From: Erythrocercus mccallii
Lineage: Eukaryota; Chordata; Aves; Passeriformes; Dicruridae
Assembly: GCA_013397435.1 (NCBI GenBank)
Contig: VZRG01000031.1
Coordinates: forward strand, 1,244,609 to 1,308,608
Reading direction: 5' to 3'
DNA: 64,000 nt
Each line of letters begins with the position of its first letter. The stretch's first letter is position 1. Positions 12,775-26,210 of this stretch are shown here, piece by piece. Made by a program: the position numbers and the translations under genes. Below the pieces are notes generated by a model. The model was not told the origin of the DNA. It saw only the letters and a list, made by a program, of their open reading frames with translations, and did not search any database.

Positions 12775-15700
12775 AAAATCCCAAGCAATTTAGGAGTATA
12801 CATAACTTTTATTGTCTCATTTGTCACCTTCTCAATATTGCTTATATTTTGGAGAATGTGTGTTGTCAGATATAAGAATTCTCAGTCAAAAGCTTTCCAC
12901 TTCTCACTCACTTGGACACAAGACCCTGAGGGTCTTACCCATTTATGCTGCTTTCGTCATTTTGGATAGACTTTTCAAAAGTGCCCTCTGCCCCACATCT
13001 TTTGCAGGAAATGTTAATGTAGCTCCTCATCATAATACTTCTCTCACCTAGGATGACAAATCTTCACCCACCATGAGACATGTTGATAACAATAACAACA
13101 CCCCATTATTTGCATCCTAAATGTGTACCCTGTCCTGTAAATTGGGCATGGAGTTGTCATCTAAGATAGGAGAATCCACTCACCTGCCTTTTGCCATAAG
13201 AGCAATAGCTATGAATTAAAACATCTATCTATAATTGAACCATCTTCCTTGGAAAGGAAGTGTGGGAAGGACTTCCAAAGATCAGATAGCCTTTCCTCAT
13301 GTCTCAAGGCAGGACCAATATCTTTGTATCATCTCACAGATAAAACGAAGATAAGATCATTAACTTCCATTATTCTTAAACATCTTAAAGGCCTTTTTGT
13401 GAACTGTGCTGTAGGCAGGCAAACCTGCTAAGAATATGTATAACTCTTAGTTTCAAAAAAATGTTAACAATGAAATATTGTTCCATGTTTGTACACAAGG
13501 AGTTTTACAGAAAGAATAACAAAATTTAAAGAGTGTTTTCTCCACGCATAGATAAACTTCACAACTTTTCATTCATAGGGATTAAGAGGTTTTGAGTGTA
13601 TAGCCTACAAATAATTTTCTGAAGTACATTTAAAAATATTCATAATGATTAGGCCATAAATAGATGTATTACTAACATTCATTGGTCCCTGGATCAACAA
13701 CTCACCAGGGAAAAGAGAAGAGAAACATGAAAGCTGATTCAAGAAAGTTGCAGGGGGAGAGAAAAAAACCTTAATGAATATCTAGTGCAGTTGAAGATGT
13801 TACAAGGATAAAAATCACCTAATTAAAAGATAATCTCTCTTACTTTGTAGTATTGGAGCAATAAATGACTGCAGAGATTGAGTAATCAACAAAGCTAAAA
13901 TGGTTTCTTTAAACAATCTTCAAACTTGTTTAGCATGCTTCTGACAACACAAGGAAGATTACTCCAAACTCTCTGGTGATGTAAATAAAAACAACTTCAT
14001 TGATGTTGTTTGGAATGGCACCCTGTATGTCAGCACATATTTTAACCTAGTTTTTTTTACTCCCTTGTGAGGGAACTTAGTTATTTTGCAATGCCATCTT
14101 GGTGATTGCGTGTTGGGTATTAGAGAGCCTGGAGGAGGAGGAACTGAAATGATGCAGTTATCAGGTACTGAATGAAATTCCAGCTTCATAACTCCGCAGA
14201 GAAACTTCAGAGAACAGATTCTTCCCATCAGATGCACAGGATTTGTTGGCCTCTTTGTGAAAGGCTGGAGTTCATACCTAAGTGCTTACAGATACACTTC
14301 TAAATTAATAATAGATGCTGGATATTTCAGCAAGGAGTATTCACACATCCAATTAAAATCCAAAATATCTATGAAAATTTGAAAAGCATTTATGTCTTTA
14401 TTTTAAGAAATGTCTTCAAGGAATCTGGAAATCAAAATGCTGACCTCTGCCTTCCTGAGTCAGATGGTTGTTACATACAGGTGGGAAATAATGGTATTAT
14501 ACAGAAAATACCTTCTCTTCAGAGGTAAAAAAGCCCAGAAACCAGTGGTTTTCCATCTTTCATTTCTTAATTGAAGTGGGCATATGCTAAAACATTAAAT
14601 ATCCCTTCAGCCAGCTCTCTGAATTCAAATTTCGTGGGTTCAGTCTGCCACTAGTTACCATAGAATTCAACATTGCATATTTTTTTCTTTCTTTTCCTAA
14701 CTGATCTAAACTTCTTTACTCGTCAAGGACTTGAAATCACTTAATTACAATGTGTCTTACTCTGGGTGCAGTCTTATTGACATTTTACCTGGCATAAGTA
14801 GTGCTGCCATAGTTGTCCTATTGATGGTTAGAGACTGTTCTATCCAGTCATATCCTATTTTTAAAAAAGGGTCATTTTTAAAATCATCTGCACTATATGA
14901 GGAGATCGTCCTTGATTTAAATGCTAAAAAAAAGATATTGTTTAAACAAACAACTGTTGTTGTAAAAAGTTCATAAAGATGAAAGTTCAGAGACTAAAAC
15001 TCTGTGAGCCAGAGAGTGGGAAGGGAAAACTTGTATTCTGTCTTCTGCTCAGAGTGTATTTACCTTAAACCTAACTTCAAGGTAGAAACTAAAGTCTCCT
15101 GGAAAGACTAAAGAAAATACCTCTGTGTACTGCTTTCAAATTAAGTTTCCTTTAAGCAGCCACTGCTATAGGTGCCAACAGTGTGTGTAACTCATGTTGA
15201 ATAAGGTCTATGTGAGCCTTAGCTGCGTTCAGCAAATTCATTTAAGCACTCAGGTTAATATTAAGCTCAGGCATTAATAGAGGAAAATGCACTCCCAGAG
15301 ACTCATTTCTTTGAACAAATGAGATATGCAAGTAAGTAGCATTTCAACTATTTATATTACTCTATAAATGGCGTTTTGGCTACACCTTTTGCATGGAAAT
15401 GGGAGTACACAAGGAAAGCTTTGCCACTGTGTTTTATATTAATTGAGCCCTTTCTGTTAATTATAGACATCAGGATGTTCCCATGGAAACAATGGAAGTA
15501 TCAATATGTTGGAATATGCCATAATGGGGATGTGGAACTATAAATATGGTAAAAATCATAACCAAGTCCCTTACTTGGTGTCCCTTTATTCTGAGTACAG
15601 TCTTTAACTTTGTTTGGAGTGTTATTTTCACCTGAAATATCTCAGGCTTAACAAGAAGACAGTGTGCTGGAGATAAGCACTATGAAAAAAGTAAGTTTTG

Positions 15701-18700
15701 CCTTTAAGTTACTTGTGAATTACAGTTTGTCAGAGATACCTTGATTTGGATTTACCGATCAATACAAATCATTCCTTTGAGGTTACCAGCACTCATGCTG
15801 ACTTCTTAAAGCACATTCCAAACTCTGAGTTCTCTCACAGTTAAAAAAAAAAAAGTTACTTGTATGCATTATTCAGTAAATTTTCTACCGTGATAGTCTT
15901 AAACTTCACCTCAAAGAAGCAAGCAGGAAAATATGAGACAAGGCACAAGGTTCCTGTTCTTACACTTGCAGGTGACAAAGAAATGAGATGAAAAAGGGGT
16001 AACAACGACACTGAGATTTCCCTAGAGAAATCATTCCAAGAAACTTAAAGTCTTCCCACAAGTTTGTAAGTTATTTTTGTTATATTTTGGTGAATGTTTC
16101 TAATTATGAGGAAGTGGAAACACCTGATACAACTTAATTTTTTTTTTTGCTTCAATTTCCTCATATATTAAGAAAATATAAGGCAAGCACAGAGCTTTTT
16201 ATTCAGTTACCTGGCTCATTGGAGTTAGATAATCTGAAGATAAGAAATAAAAGCCCTGAGATAGGAAACTGAGGCACGGTCAAACCCTAAGAAAAAAACT
16301 TGAGTTAAACCATATGCTTTCTTTACAGTTAAAGTCTCAGTGCAAAAGGGAAGTTCCCATATATAAACACATGGCTTTTAAGCAAGTAAAGCATGGTATA
16401 GAATGTGCACCAAACAGTAATTTAATTAAAAATATACTCTTTAGCATTTTAAAATACAGAAGCAATTTTTTTAAGGAGTAAACTGCCAAAATAATCAAAT
16501 AAAAGGAACCATAAACCTGGCAGTGAATCAATGAAGTATTTCCTGCAAAAATGTGATAATTTGTTTGTTGTGTGCAATGTTATCTTTAAGTATCAACAAC
16601 TGTGAATGTTATTACAGATGCAAAATCTAGGCATGGTGGGCTGTCTATGGGAATATGATCAGATCACAAGATTGAAGCTAGTCCATACTGACATTTATTT
16701 AAACTTGTGTGAGGTTATTCTTTTCAGTTAGCTTTTGACCACAGTCAGATGAAGACCTAAATTTCTGGTAGAGCCTAATTCTGTTAATATGTATGTGGAC
16801 AGACAAAAAAAAAAAAAAAGCAAGAAAACTGACAGTTTCCTTTGAAGCTTGTGAAATCTGCAAAGCATATGACTGAGAGGCCCAGAAGAATAATTCAGGT
16901 ATACTTGGCCTTATGGCCAATGTACAGCTGACCAAATGGCCCTGGACATTATCATGTCCCTGTTGGATTCTGTTTCAATATTCCTACTGAGGATAAAAGA
17001 GATTATTTCACTCATGAATGTTAGCTGTCTGGAAATAAATACCTTTCTGGTATAAGTTTTATGTTTGTTTTTCTTTGGCGGAAATACTATTATTTTTGAA
17101 TAGCATTAACGAACACAAGGGCAGTAAGTTTCAGTAGTTTGAAAACTTTGACTCTTGCTACAGATTTTACTTAGAAACACAAACTCCTGCAGACCTTTCC
17201 AACAAGTCTTTTAATCCCTCTGCTCCCTCCACTGGCTTCCCATAGAACTCTGCATTCGTCTGAAGGCCTTTATTCACAAAGCCTTGGATCATATTATTAA
17301 AAGATCAGTGAAATAGCAGTCCCCAGACTGCCCTTGGCAACTTCATGCCCCTGGCTGACTGGGTTTCTCCACGAGGAGAATGTGCAGTTGTCATTTGTAT
17401 AGAGAAGGGAACTTCATACAAAACTAGTGCAAACAGATCCAAACAAGCCTCAGTTCATCATCTCATCTTCCTCCTTAAGCTCTCCTTTTGTAACATATGC
17501 ACGCACACACACGCATACACAAAAATCTTTTTGTGGATTGAAGTTTAGCAAATATAAAACAATGCACTCAACTTTAGAGACTCATCTGTCCAGAAGAAGA
17601 TAGGTAAACAGTGGTATATGCTACAGTATTTTCCTTTTACACACTTTTACAACACACAAATAATGAGTATGACACAAGTTGGTAATAAATATGAGAGCCT
17701 GCACAGAAAAAATAAAGGAAGACCAGGGAGAAAGAGATCAGCAAACTGGTCTGTCCTTCTGCTTAGATGGGAAGTCCAAATATAGATGAACAAATATTTT
17801 TACAGTAGGCCCAAATCTGACCACAATGAAGTAAAAATTTCCAACTCAGCATCCCTCTTGAAAAAAGCATCTTAGAGGCCCTCATCTTCCAAGATTGTGT
17901 ATGAGTCAGTAAGGAAGCATATTCTGTCCTCTATCAAAACGAGGTCTTAGCAGACAACTCCACACAGAAAAGGTTCAACTTTGTCGATAAAGATCATCTT
18001 TGCTGTACCAAACAGTAGACTCAGACCCTGGTCAAAAAGACCCATACAAAATGAGCATCCAAAATGTTGACCAGGGTAAATACTCTGCTTTGTCTCAATG
18101 GAAACTGGCAGTGCTGTGAGCTTCAGAGGCCACTGATTCTAATTGAGCTTGTCTCAATGGTTTCCTCCCCCTTGTCAGCAGCTGGACAAAAGCAGAATTA
18201 ATGCTTAAACCCATCTGTATTAGTTCAGTACTGAGAAGAGCAGTTTCCATGAAGCCATGGGATAGACCTTTGGGAGTAGGCAGGATGCTATAACAGAGAA
18301 TGTGCTGAAGGCAAGAGACAGAGACCTGGGGTCAGAAAAGGAGTTGATTTTGTGGCTTCAGGCCTGAATGAAGTCATGTCTTAGCTGAGGAACTTATGTA
18401 CAGCCTTGCTGTTTTTGCCATCTGTACTTAAAGTGAAAAGAATTGTTATAGTTCTTGTGTTCTAATAATAATTAAGTCCTCACCCTTGGTCCATGCTTAT
18501 ATGGCCCAAATGCCTATATTGACATATGCTTGGTTTGGCACATGTGAAACATCTCTTTCAGTTCAAGGGTTTGATTGACAGTGCTTGGAGTTAAAAGCAT
18601 CTGTATGTCCGTAAGGACTTGGTGTAACACAGGACAAGAGCTGTCTCTCCCACCATGCTTGGACAGCTCCTAGCCCAGGGAGTCATGTCATTACAATGGA

Positions 18701-20809
18701 GTAAAAGCAACAATGTGCAAGACCAGGAATTGCTCTGAGTTTGCCTTCCAGTAAGAAATTGACCCCATCTCAAGTTCCCAGCATTATCATAGAGCAATGG
18801 AATGAGATTATTGTTTCCTCTAATTTGAAAATTGATGGTAAGGCTCAAACACCCCTACTCAAATTCATTTTGATAGGTATTGCAGAGAAAAGCATAATTT
18901 TCATTTCTTCTCTAAAGAATTAATCATCACTGTTGGTGGCACAGGCACTAACCACTACCATCAGCTGAAAAGTTTATTATGGATTGCTTCTTGAAATAAA
19001 ACATAACTTTTATTGGAAGTTTAAAGATAAATAAAAACAGCTGGAGGGAAAATACTATTAAATTCTCTGATGAGCCCCATGATGTTCCACTTAAATAAAA
19101 AATTCCTCTTGCCTCATTTTAAGGGTTCTTTTCTGCTGTGTTAAAGTTAGCATTTCTTTCATGTGGGACAAGTGAAGCTGAAAAGGGAATTTACTTAAAA
19201 TTATGTCTGAAATTGTAACTTACAGGAGCTTATGGGCAGTACAGTTCCAAGAATCCTTCAGTCTCTACAGAGAGATCTACAGAATGGATGGTCCTTCAAT
19301 TTATACTTCCTCTACTACTTTTATGTAGCTTTCTAATTAGACATTTTAATTGTTTGCTTTCTGTGGACAGATAGAGAGCCAAATATGGTTCATGGTCCTC
19401 TCATCTTTGAAAGTGACACTGCTCTATTGTGAGGACTGGGTTTAAATTATTAACAGAAGATAAGCTCACATGCTCGAATAAAGCCATGGGATAACTGCAC
19501 AAGGAACAGCTCATGCCAGACTACCCCACATTTTCTGCACCCTACAATGGGGTCACATTTCTGTCTGCAGGAACAGCTGCCTGGAATTGAGGAATCACCC
19601 GGAGAGACCAGAAACAAAGAAACTCAAATTAAATTATTTGTCAGAAACACACAGATAAGGAGAGGATTTACAGGGTACAGATCGCATCTCATCACTTTCA
19701 TGCAATGCATCCAGTGTTATAAAAGGTTCGGTTTCCCTGTTTCTTGAAGATACCTTGAAACAGTCTTGCCTCTTTATGCAGAGAGCAAGCCCAAGAGGTC
19801 AGCTTCCGGCATGGCCAAAGTGCACAGACTGGAGCATCTGTGACCCTGTAGGCTGAATCATCAGCTGTGCCCAAACTAGTGGGGGGTCAGCAGAGGGTGG
19901 GATGCAGAGCATGCCACACTTACAGCTCACTTGATGCGTCCCTCCAGGAAAAATTTAAACCACTTCTCAGGAAGGACAACTATACCTCACAGTGGAATGT
20001 ATTAGAAGCCCAAAGGATGATGTTGTGCATCTCCTCACTTCCCACTCAAGGGAAAAGCCTCACTCTGAGCCTTGGAGGATGTTCAAATTTCAGGAGCTGC
20101 CCTGAATCTCAGAGTAATTAATAGCTTCAACTGGAAGAAAGTTTTTTTGATCTCAGAACATTGCCTCTATGCATTTCCTCTATAAATACAAAATTGAAGT
20201 TAGTTTGTTAAAACCAGCATAGATTTTTTCATCTTTCATTGAATGATGAACTCAGGTAAATTTCATGTCTGTATGGAACATTTACTGCTTCATAAAGGAC
20301 TGATTACACTTGTCAATAATGAGCTAAGTCTCCTCCAGGCAGTCTGGAATTCCCTGGTAATTCACTGGTAAGCACACTGAAGTCTGCACCAATGTCCTGA
20401 TGAATAGAAAACTCAATTTGGACCCATGTTGTTTGAGAGGGTTTCCCAGACTAGGGTTGTATTCACAAAGTAGCTATGTTAATTTTTCACAGCTCCTTAC
20501 TCTCTTTTGGTGCAGGCAGCAGACACTGGGGACTACTGAAACATCTGATCATGCTAGTAAGATTCAGAAATTTAGGTGACAGCTGAGAAATGGGATGGCT
20601 GGCTGAAATGCAACTTCCTGCTCCAGGTAGTTTGCTGTGTTTCTCCTATTTCTATTAGTGTTCTTCTGGGAATATATTTTCAACCAGATACATAGGGAGA
20701 GTTTGCAAGTTGTTTCTCTTCCTTTTAACTGTGACACCAAATAATAACACTCTCCTCAAAACCCCAAAAGGCAGCTAGGGAAAGAAAAGCACCAGGGCTC
20801 AACCATGGT
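12775..20809. other. Gene-free DNA, 8 kb, no recognised feature
   Basis: No gene or clear mobile element. Short A runs occur at 15843-15854 and 16806-16819, and a short CA-rich stretch at 17501-17521. The motif 'ggcccaaatctgaccacaat' at 17808-17827 resembles a fragment of an old amniote repeat. 'gaaactgaggcac' near 16266 resembles a MIR, but the match does not extend. Confidence 0.55.
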
Positions 20810-20950
20810 AAAAACAAACAAACAAACCAAAAAAAAAACCCAAAAAAAACCCCAAACCAAACCAACCAACCAACCAACCAACCAAAAAACAAAAAAACAC
20901 CCCAAACCACAAAAACAAACACCAACCAAAAAAACCCAAACCAAACAAAC
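20810..20950. repeat. A/C-rich tract with (AACC)n core
   Basis: 140 bases of almost pure A and C, built from AAAC, AACC and poly-A segments, with six clean AACC units at 20861-20884. The low-complexity minus-strand frame it opens (rich in Trp, Phe, Gly and Val) is an artefact of the repeat. Confidence 0.92.
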
Positions 20951-22982
20951 ATGGAAAGAAGAAATGTAAAATGTCTCTGACTAGAATTGGAATATATACT
21001 TATGTTATGCATTCAGAAACACAGGAGTGAGTCTCCTAAAGGACATTGGCCTCAACAGACTTCAGTGAGAGCATGAAGAGCCTGAATAAAGAGTTCAAGA
21101 CTGGGCCTTGTTCTCTGAAGGAAGAGAGCAGTATAAATGTGTGTCCCCATTAGTTGCACTGTACACCAAGAGAAGAGTTATAAGAGTAGCATGCTCTCCT
21201 CCTCTCTCAGCTGTGTGATCAGAGAGGTCAGAGCCTCCCTGTTTGCTGTGAACAATGCCTTGGAGCAGCAGTCAGGAATCTGTCACTCCAGAGCCACATG
21301 CTGCTCTTTGGAAGCAAAATCTTTCCAGCCTTTGGCATCAGAGCACTAGGGAAAGAATTGGGGTGGGGGTGGGAGTGGGTGAGCAGAAAAAAAAGAGAAA
21401 AAGAAACAAACCAAGAAACGAAAAAGAAATAAAAAGACATAGAAATAAATGGAGAAGAGCACTCGCCATTTTTGGTAGTGATTCATTACATCTCTTTGGT
21501 ACCATTCTACAGAAACTGTGAAGTTGTTCAGAATAGAGCTAATAACCAAGTGGAACTGATCACAAACAACATTTTGTTCCTCTGCCTGAAGTTCACATGT
21601 TTTCAATTCGCTTGATAGCTGTGATTGATGCCACCAAAGAAACATACTCAGAATACCGTCCTTAAAAAATAATCCCTTGGTAGCAAAATGCATTTTCATA
21701 GATGGTTCTTCGGAACAAGTCAAGTAAATGGTGAGTTTCAACACTGTTTTCAGCTATGAAACCCTTAAGATCACTGAGACATCCTCAGAAGTTGAGAGAA
21801 GAGAATGGACAAGAAAAGGGCCAGAAAAAGGCCAGAGTGAAGTAGCTTTAAGACACCAGAATACCCTTTCAAGCCATTCATCACACTGTAACAGAGAGAT
21901 CCCAGTCAGGTGCTCTTACAAAAGCCCAGGTCTTGCCCTTAGTTCTGAGGGTGTATGGCCTTATTCAATGGATTTTACAGTTTAAAGAAGAGCAGAAATG
22001 GCCCCCAAAGAGACTGAACTGTGTATGGACCTTCTTGCTAGTGGCAGCGAGCCAGTCACAGTGCGCAGGGAGAGGTGTTATGTACCATATTTGAATCCTG
22101 ACTTGGTTTCCGGCGCTCACTTCATCCAGAGTTTGTGGGGTGGTCGGGTACTAATTGTTGGTGCCAGCTGATTTCAAAGAAATTTTAAAAAATGGCTAGA
22201 CAGACATTTGGCAACAAAGGTCATTGACTTTCAACTGCCTTAAAGAGTGATGCATCTGCTTTGTTTGGCTGCCAGTAGATAAGGTGCATATGAAATTCCC
22301 CTTGTAAATTAGCAAGATAAAAGTGATTCTTCTCTCCTTGGATTAATCCTTTTTCCAGTGTTTTAATCATGTTAAAGGCACACCCCTATTTTGAAGTTGG
22401 TGAGGAGCTGTGCTGCCCAGGGGAAAGCCCCAGGAATAACTCCTACCTCTTCCTTCCTGGGCAAGAGTCCAGGCTACTCTCTTCTATCTGCTTCCTGCAG
22501 TTTGTCCATGGAGTATCTGCTAGTCCAAAGGCAGACAGATGAAGTAGTTTTTGCATGGTTGGAAAAGCAGGGATTTTCATCCTCGTCAGGGTTCACTTTT
22601 TATTGTACTTTACCCCACTAAGACCACTCTCTGCCCCACATATTAACAACATGTCAGAACACATTCTGGATGTAAGACATCTGAAAGTGTCATTTGTTCA
22701 ACTAATGTCAGGACTGGGATGAAAAAATACAATTCATAGCTACTGTACACTGTCAGGAAAGAGAGCATTGCTAAGCACAGGTTAAAGTGGACAGAGATCT
22801 ATATACAGCACATAAATCCAAATTTATCTGAAGATGTCCTTAATTTGCCAACACTATTTGGCACATTGATTCTAAGCTAAAATGACAAAAATCTCCCAGT
22901 TTTTTTTAAAAAATATTTGCAATTGAAATATGAAAAAATAGTTTGTTAATGCCAAGGAAAGTGGTCTGATAATGTTATTTAT
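20951..22982. other. Gene-free DNA with possible conserved stretch
   Basis: No supported gene. 'ggcctcaacagacttcagtg' at 21048-21067 resembles an old amniote repeat fragment. The segment 22040-22380 looks less repetitive and has moderate CpG content ('tttccggcgctcac', 'ggtggtcgggtac'), so it might be conserved noncoding DNA, but there is no alignment to show this. Confidence 0.4.
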
Positions 22983-23027
22983 GGAAGGAAGGAAGGAAGG
23001 AAGGAAGGAAGGAAGGAAGGAAGGAAG
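22983..23027 (+). repeat. (GGAA)n microsatellite
   Basis: About eleven GGAA units run without interruption straight into the assembly gap, so the true array length is unknown. Confidence 0.97.
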
Positions 23028-23061
23028 NNNNNNNNNNNNNNNNNNNNNNNNNNNNNNNNNN
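23028..23061. other. Assembly gap, 34 N
   Basis: A run of 34 undetermined bases between two different purine microsatellites. The number is probably an estimate. An open frame computed through it has no meaning. Confidence 0.99.
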
Positions 23062-23113
<52 letters not shown>

Positions 23114-23128
23114 GAAGAAGAGAAGGGG
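23062..23128 (+). repeat. (AAAG)n microsatellite
   Basis: About twelve AAAG units begin at the right edge of the gap and degrade into 'agagaagaagagaagg'. With the GGAA array on the other side this is one compound purine microsatellite on which assembly failed. Confidence 0.97.
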
Positions 23129-23352
23129 CTTTTTTTTTTTTATGTGTTTGCCTTCACGGCTTTGGAGTGCTCACTAATTCCATCTGTCCACAACAGAGCC
23201 ATCGGAACGGCGAGAAAAAGCATTTCCATATGTGCAAATTAGCATCCAGCCCCTCTTAATCTGTGCAGTGCTCCTCTGAAGTAGATGGTGCGGATGGCTG
23301 CCAAACCCACTAATGGCATTCAAATAAAGGACTTTATTGGCTTTAGCTGCCA
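23129..23352. promoter_or_regulatory. Candidate conserved noncoding element between two microsatellites
   Basis: A complex, non-repetitive 220-base island between low-complexity arrays. It contains an octamer/POU-like arrangement on the minus strand (ATGCTAATTTGCAC, near 23232-23246) and a near-palindrome AATAAAG-GA-CTTTATT at 23323-23338, the kind of site bound by caudal/Hox-type homeodomains. Several CpGs persist. No reading frame of interest crosses it. The enhancer reading is inference from composition and motifs only. Confidence 0.25.
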
Positions 23353-23408
23353 CTTTTCTTCTATTTTCTTTTTCTTTTCTTTTTCTTTTCTTTTTCTTTT
23401 TTTTTTTT
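23353..23408. repeat. (TTTTC)n simple repeat
   Basis: Pyrimidine tract of TTTTC and TTTTTC units ending in a T run. It is similar in motif to the longer array at 56061. Confidence 0.92.
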
Positions 23409-26064
23409 AAGATAGAGAATGCGGTCCCCTCTTATTTCTGTTCTGATATTGTCACTTTGTACTTTAACCATGAAATAAAAAGAAGGCTCTGCATAGCTCT
23501 CTAATGGGATCCGTTTTCTCCTACAGTTACATTCTTTTACTTTCTAATGAAATCTCACCATTATTTATTACACTATAATCAACACCTAAAGTATATTATT
23601 CCCACTCTCAGCCAGCTTGTCTTTCCCAAAGAAGTTCTTTCTCTTTTCTGTGCTTTTCACCAGCAGAGACAGGGCTGAGATGAGAGACATTTTGCTTGGT
23701 ATCCTGCCCGCACTGTGAGTTCATATGAAAAGGAATCTGTTTGTTTGCTTGTTTTCTTACTCCTCAGATTGTTTTTCAAGGTCTGGCACACACACAGCTG
23801 CAGCCGCGGACAAGGAGAGGTTCCAGCCGTATCCTATTCAGGGTCGCTGTCCCGACGGGTGCCTCTGCACCCAGCTAGGGCTACCATTTGGAACATGTTT
23901 TGAATTTTGAACCACTTGATTAACTTAATGGAAAACAAAGGAAATAATTTAATCCTAAGAAAAATGTAGCCCTTACAGCAAAAGTATTCCTCCAAATATA
24001 CTAAATCGATCTTTACTTTCACCCATCAATATTTGTCCTACTCCTGGCAAGGTTTAGGTAACCATACCTGAGGTCTTGTGATCTCAGATCTTGCTGAAAA
24101 TACTATGGTTGCTAATCCTGACTTGACTAGTGGTGCCAGCAATAAAACCACAGTCTCTAGTGTGTTGCAGACTCCATATGTTAGCCCCCTAGTCTGCTAA
24201 GTCACCACGCCAGCCTAAATTTGAAACATTTCTAAAGTGTTATACAATGTTGTAATAATGTTTTTACAAAACAAAGACTGAGTTACTGGAAGCCATATTC
24301 ATCCAATCAGCATCTTATTGAAAGAGGAATCTTAATGGTAGCAGTGGTGACACTAGCTATATATATAAAAAAAAAGAATTAAAAAAAAAATTGTTTTGAA
24401 GATTTTAAAAGGGGGCATTGACCTGTTGGGGAGTGGAAGCTGGAAGAACTACTGCAGAAAAAGAAAGTCTCGGTTGAATGTTATCTCACTTTCCTGAGGA
24501 AGAGTGCACCCAAAAAGCCTCAAGCTGAGAACACAGTCGACTTAATTAAAAAGTTCCTAATTGCTAAAATGCTGCTTATAAAAACAGGAATGGACACTGC
24601 TAATTGCATACTGAGCAGTGTCTGCTCAAACAGAAAACCTTCACATAAGCAAAACTCTCTCAAAATACTATTGCTGTTGCATGTTCACAGTGTTTCCATA
24701 TAGGTGGGAGAAAAAAACCAAAACCCACAAAACAAACTGATTGCAGATTGAGTCTGCACCCTGCAACTTACGTCTGCATCATGAATGATAATTAGAGGGC
24801 ATGAATCTAACCTGTTACAAGGTTTTTGTATGATTCCAACCCTACAAGTACTTCAGCCTGTATTCAAAACTGGTACCATTCATTCCCTTTAATGATGTTA
24901 GCTACATACTTAATATGTGAAGAGGATGGAAAAACAACTCATGTCTTATATAACTCCATATATGTTCCATTATTTTTTAATGCATCTAAATCTTCGGAGC
25001 ACAAAAATTGTGTCACAATGACAGCCATGAGATGAAAAAGTCACCACACTAAGTACCAAGAAGCTAAATAAAAACATATAATTTACAAAGTTTTATAGAC
25101 ATTTTATCTACAATACTAATACTTCTATGAATAAAAGACAAGAATTGTTAACCATGTTTAATATACCTTGGCTGGTTTTGTCCCTGTTTACTCTAAGAAT
25201 AGGTACTTTGTTCAACAGTCACAGTGCTCATTGACAAAAATTGGTGTTCTAGAGGTTTTCTCAAGTACTTCTAGAACATATTTATTTTTCAGAAATACTT
25301 GCACCAAAAATTTGACTTTTATTATTGACTTGTACAAGAATACTAATTATTTTAAAGAGCCCAGGGCACTATTATTTTGGGCATTATACAAAGGTTGACT
25401 AGAATTTAGTTCTTGATTTAAAAGGATTACAGTCTTAAATGTCAAGACAAAGAGCTAACAAGCATTGTATAAGCTATGTCCCAGTAATCAGTACAAAGAA
25501 ACCATTCCTTGTGATTTCAGTTGTGATTTCACCACTGAGCAATTGAGCACACAATGAAAATACAGAGGATCACTTGAAGTAAATGATGCTTAATTGCAAG
25601 GGAAAAATTATCAAATTATCTTACTTGCTATGAATCACTCATTAATCTTTATTTGCATTTCTTATAGAAAAGAACCTTAACTACCTGATCTGCATGTGCA
25701 AATAATAATTATTATTAAATAGTGAAAGTAGTGCAATTATTAAATAATGCAACAATATCAATCATAACTTTTATTAATAATAAATTATAGTAAGCCTCTT
25801 AGAACTATGCATGGTCCCAAGCTGTACTATGCAAACACAGATTTGAAACATCTGCTTAGGCTTGGAGTTGGGGTTCATATCGTATCAGTCACTGAGTCAC
25901 AGTTCAAAACACAAATTCTCTGGCATTTTGGACTTTAACTCTTCCTTTGCACCTGCTCTTCCCCTGGTCCATTACTAGCTCTGAAATCAAAAATGAGAAA
26001 CTGTTCAGAAATCACAGACATTCAAACTCATTCTCTTTTTTAATCAGTTTAACAATGAGTAATT
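23409..26064. other. Gene-free AT-rich DNA
   Basis: No gene or clear element. A/T-rich runs lie at 24358-24400, and a short A/C tract ('aaaaaaaccaaaacccacaa') at about 24713-24735 belongs with the A/C tracts seen elsewhere. TAA/ATT clusters occur near 25700-25790. Confidence 0.6.
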
Positions 26065-26210
26065 TAGGTATAATGACCCTCATTTTACAGGATTTTACAT
26101 TTTCCCTTTTACCTAAGGAAAAGGTGGCTGGGATAAAAAGCAACAAAAAGTCAGTGACAGAACTGTACTGCATCTCAGAATCTCTTACTTCTTTCTGTGC
26201 TCTTTTTGCT
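26065..26210 (-). mobile_element. Ancient MIR-type SINE
   Basis: Read on the plus strand, the order of motifs follows the reverse complement of MIR: a 'taatgaccctcattttacag' start (MIR: counterpart of the 'ctgtaaaatggggataata' segment), then 'aaaagtcagtgacagaactg' (counterpart of 'cagctctgccactta'), then a 'tctttctgtgctcttt' end. Divergence is high, as expected for a family that stopped moving more than 100 million years ago. The match is from memory of the MIR consensus. Confidence 0.55.

Noticed and set aside
16240..16300. Possible MIR ('gaaactgaggcac')
   Set aside because: The match does not extend to other MIR segments on either side.
20725..21012. Minus-strand frame rich in Trp, Phe, Val and Gly that resembles a membrane protein
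   Set aside because: The hydrophobic stretch is the translation of the A/C simple repeat.
22972..23259. 95-codon plus-strand frame through the microsatellite and gap
   Set aside because: It is made of repeat-encoded Glu/Gly/Arg/Lys runs and undetermined residues; there is no coding evidence.
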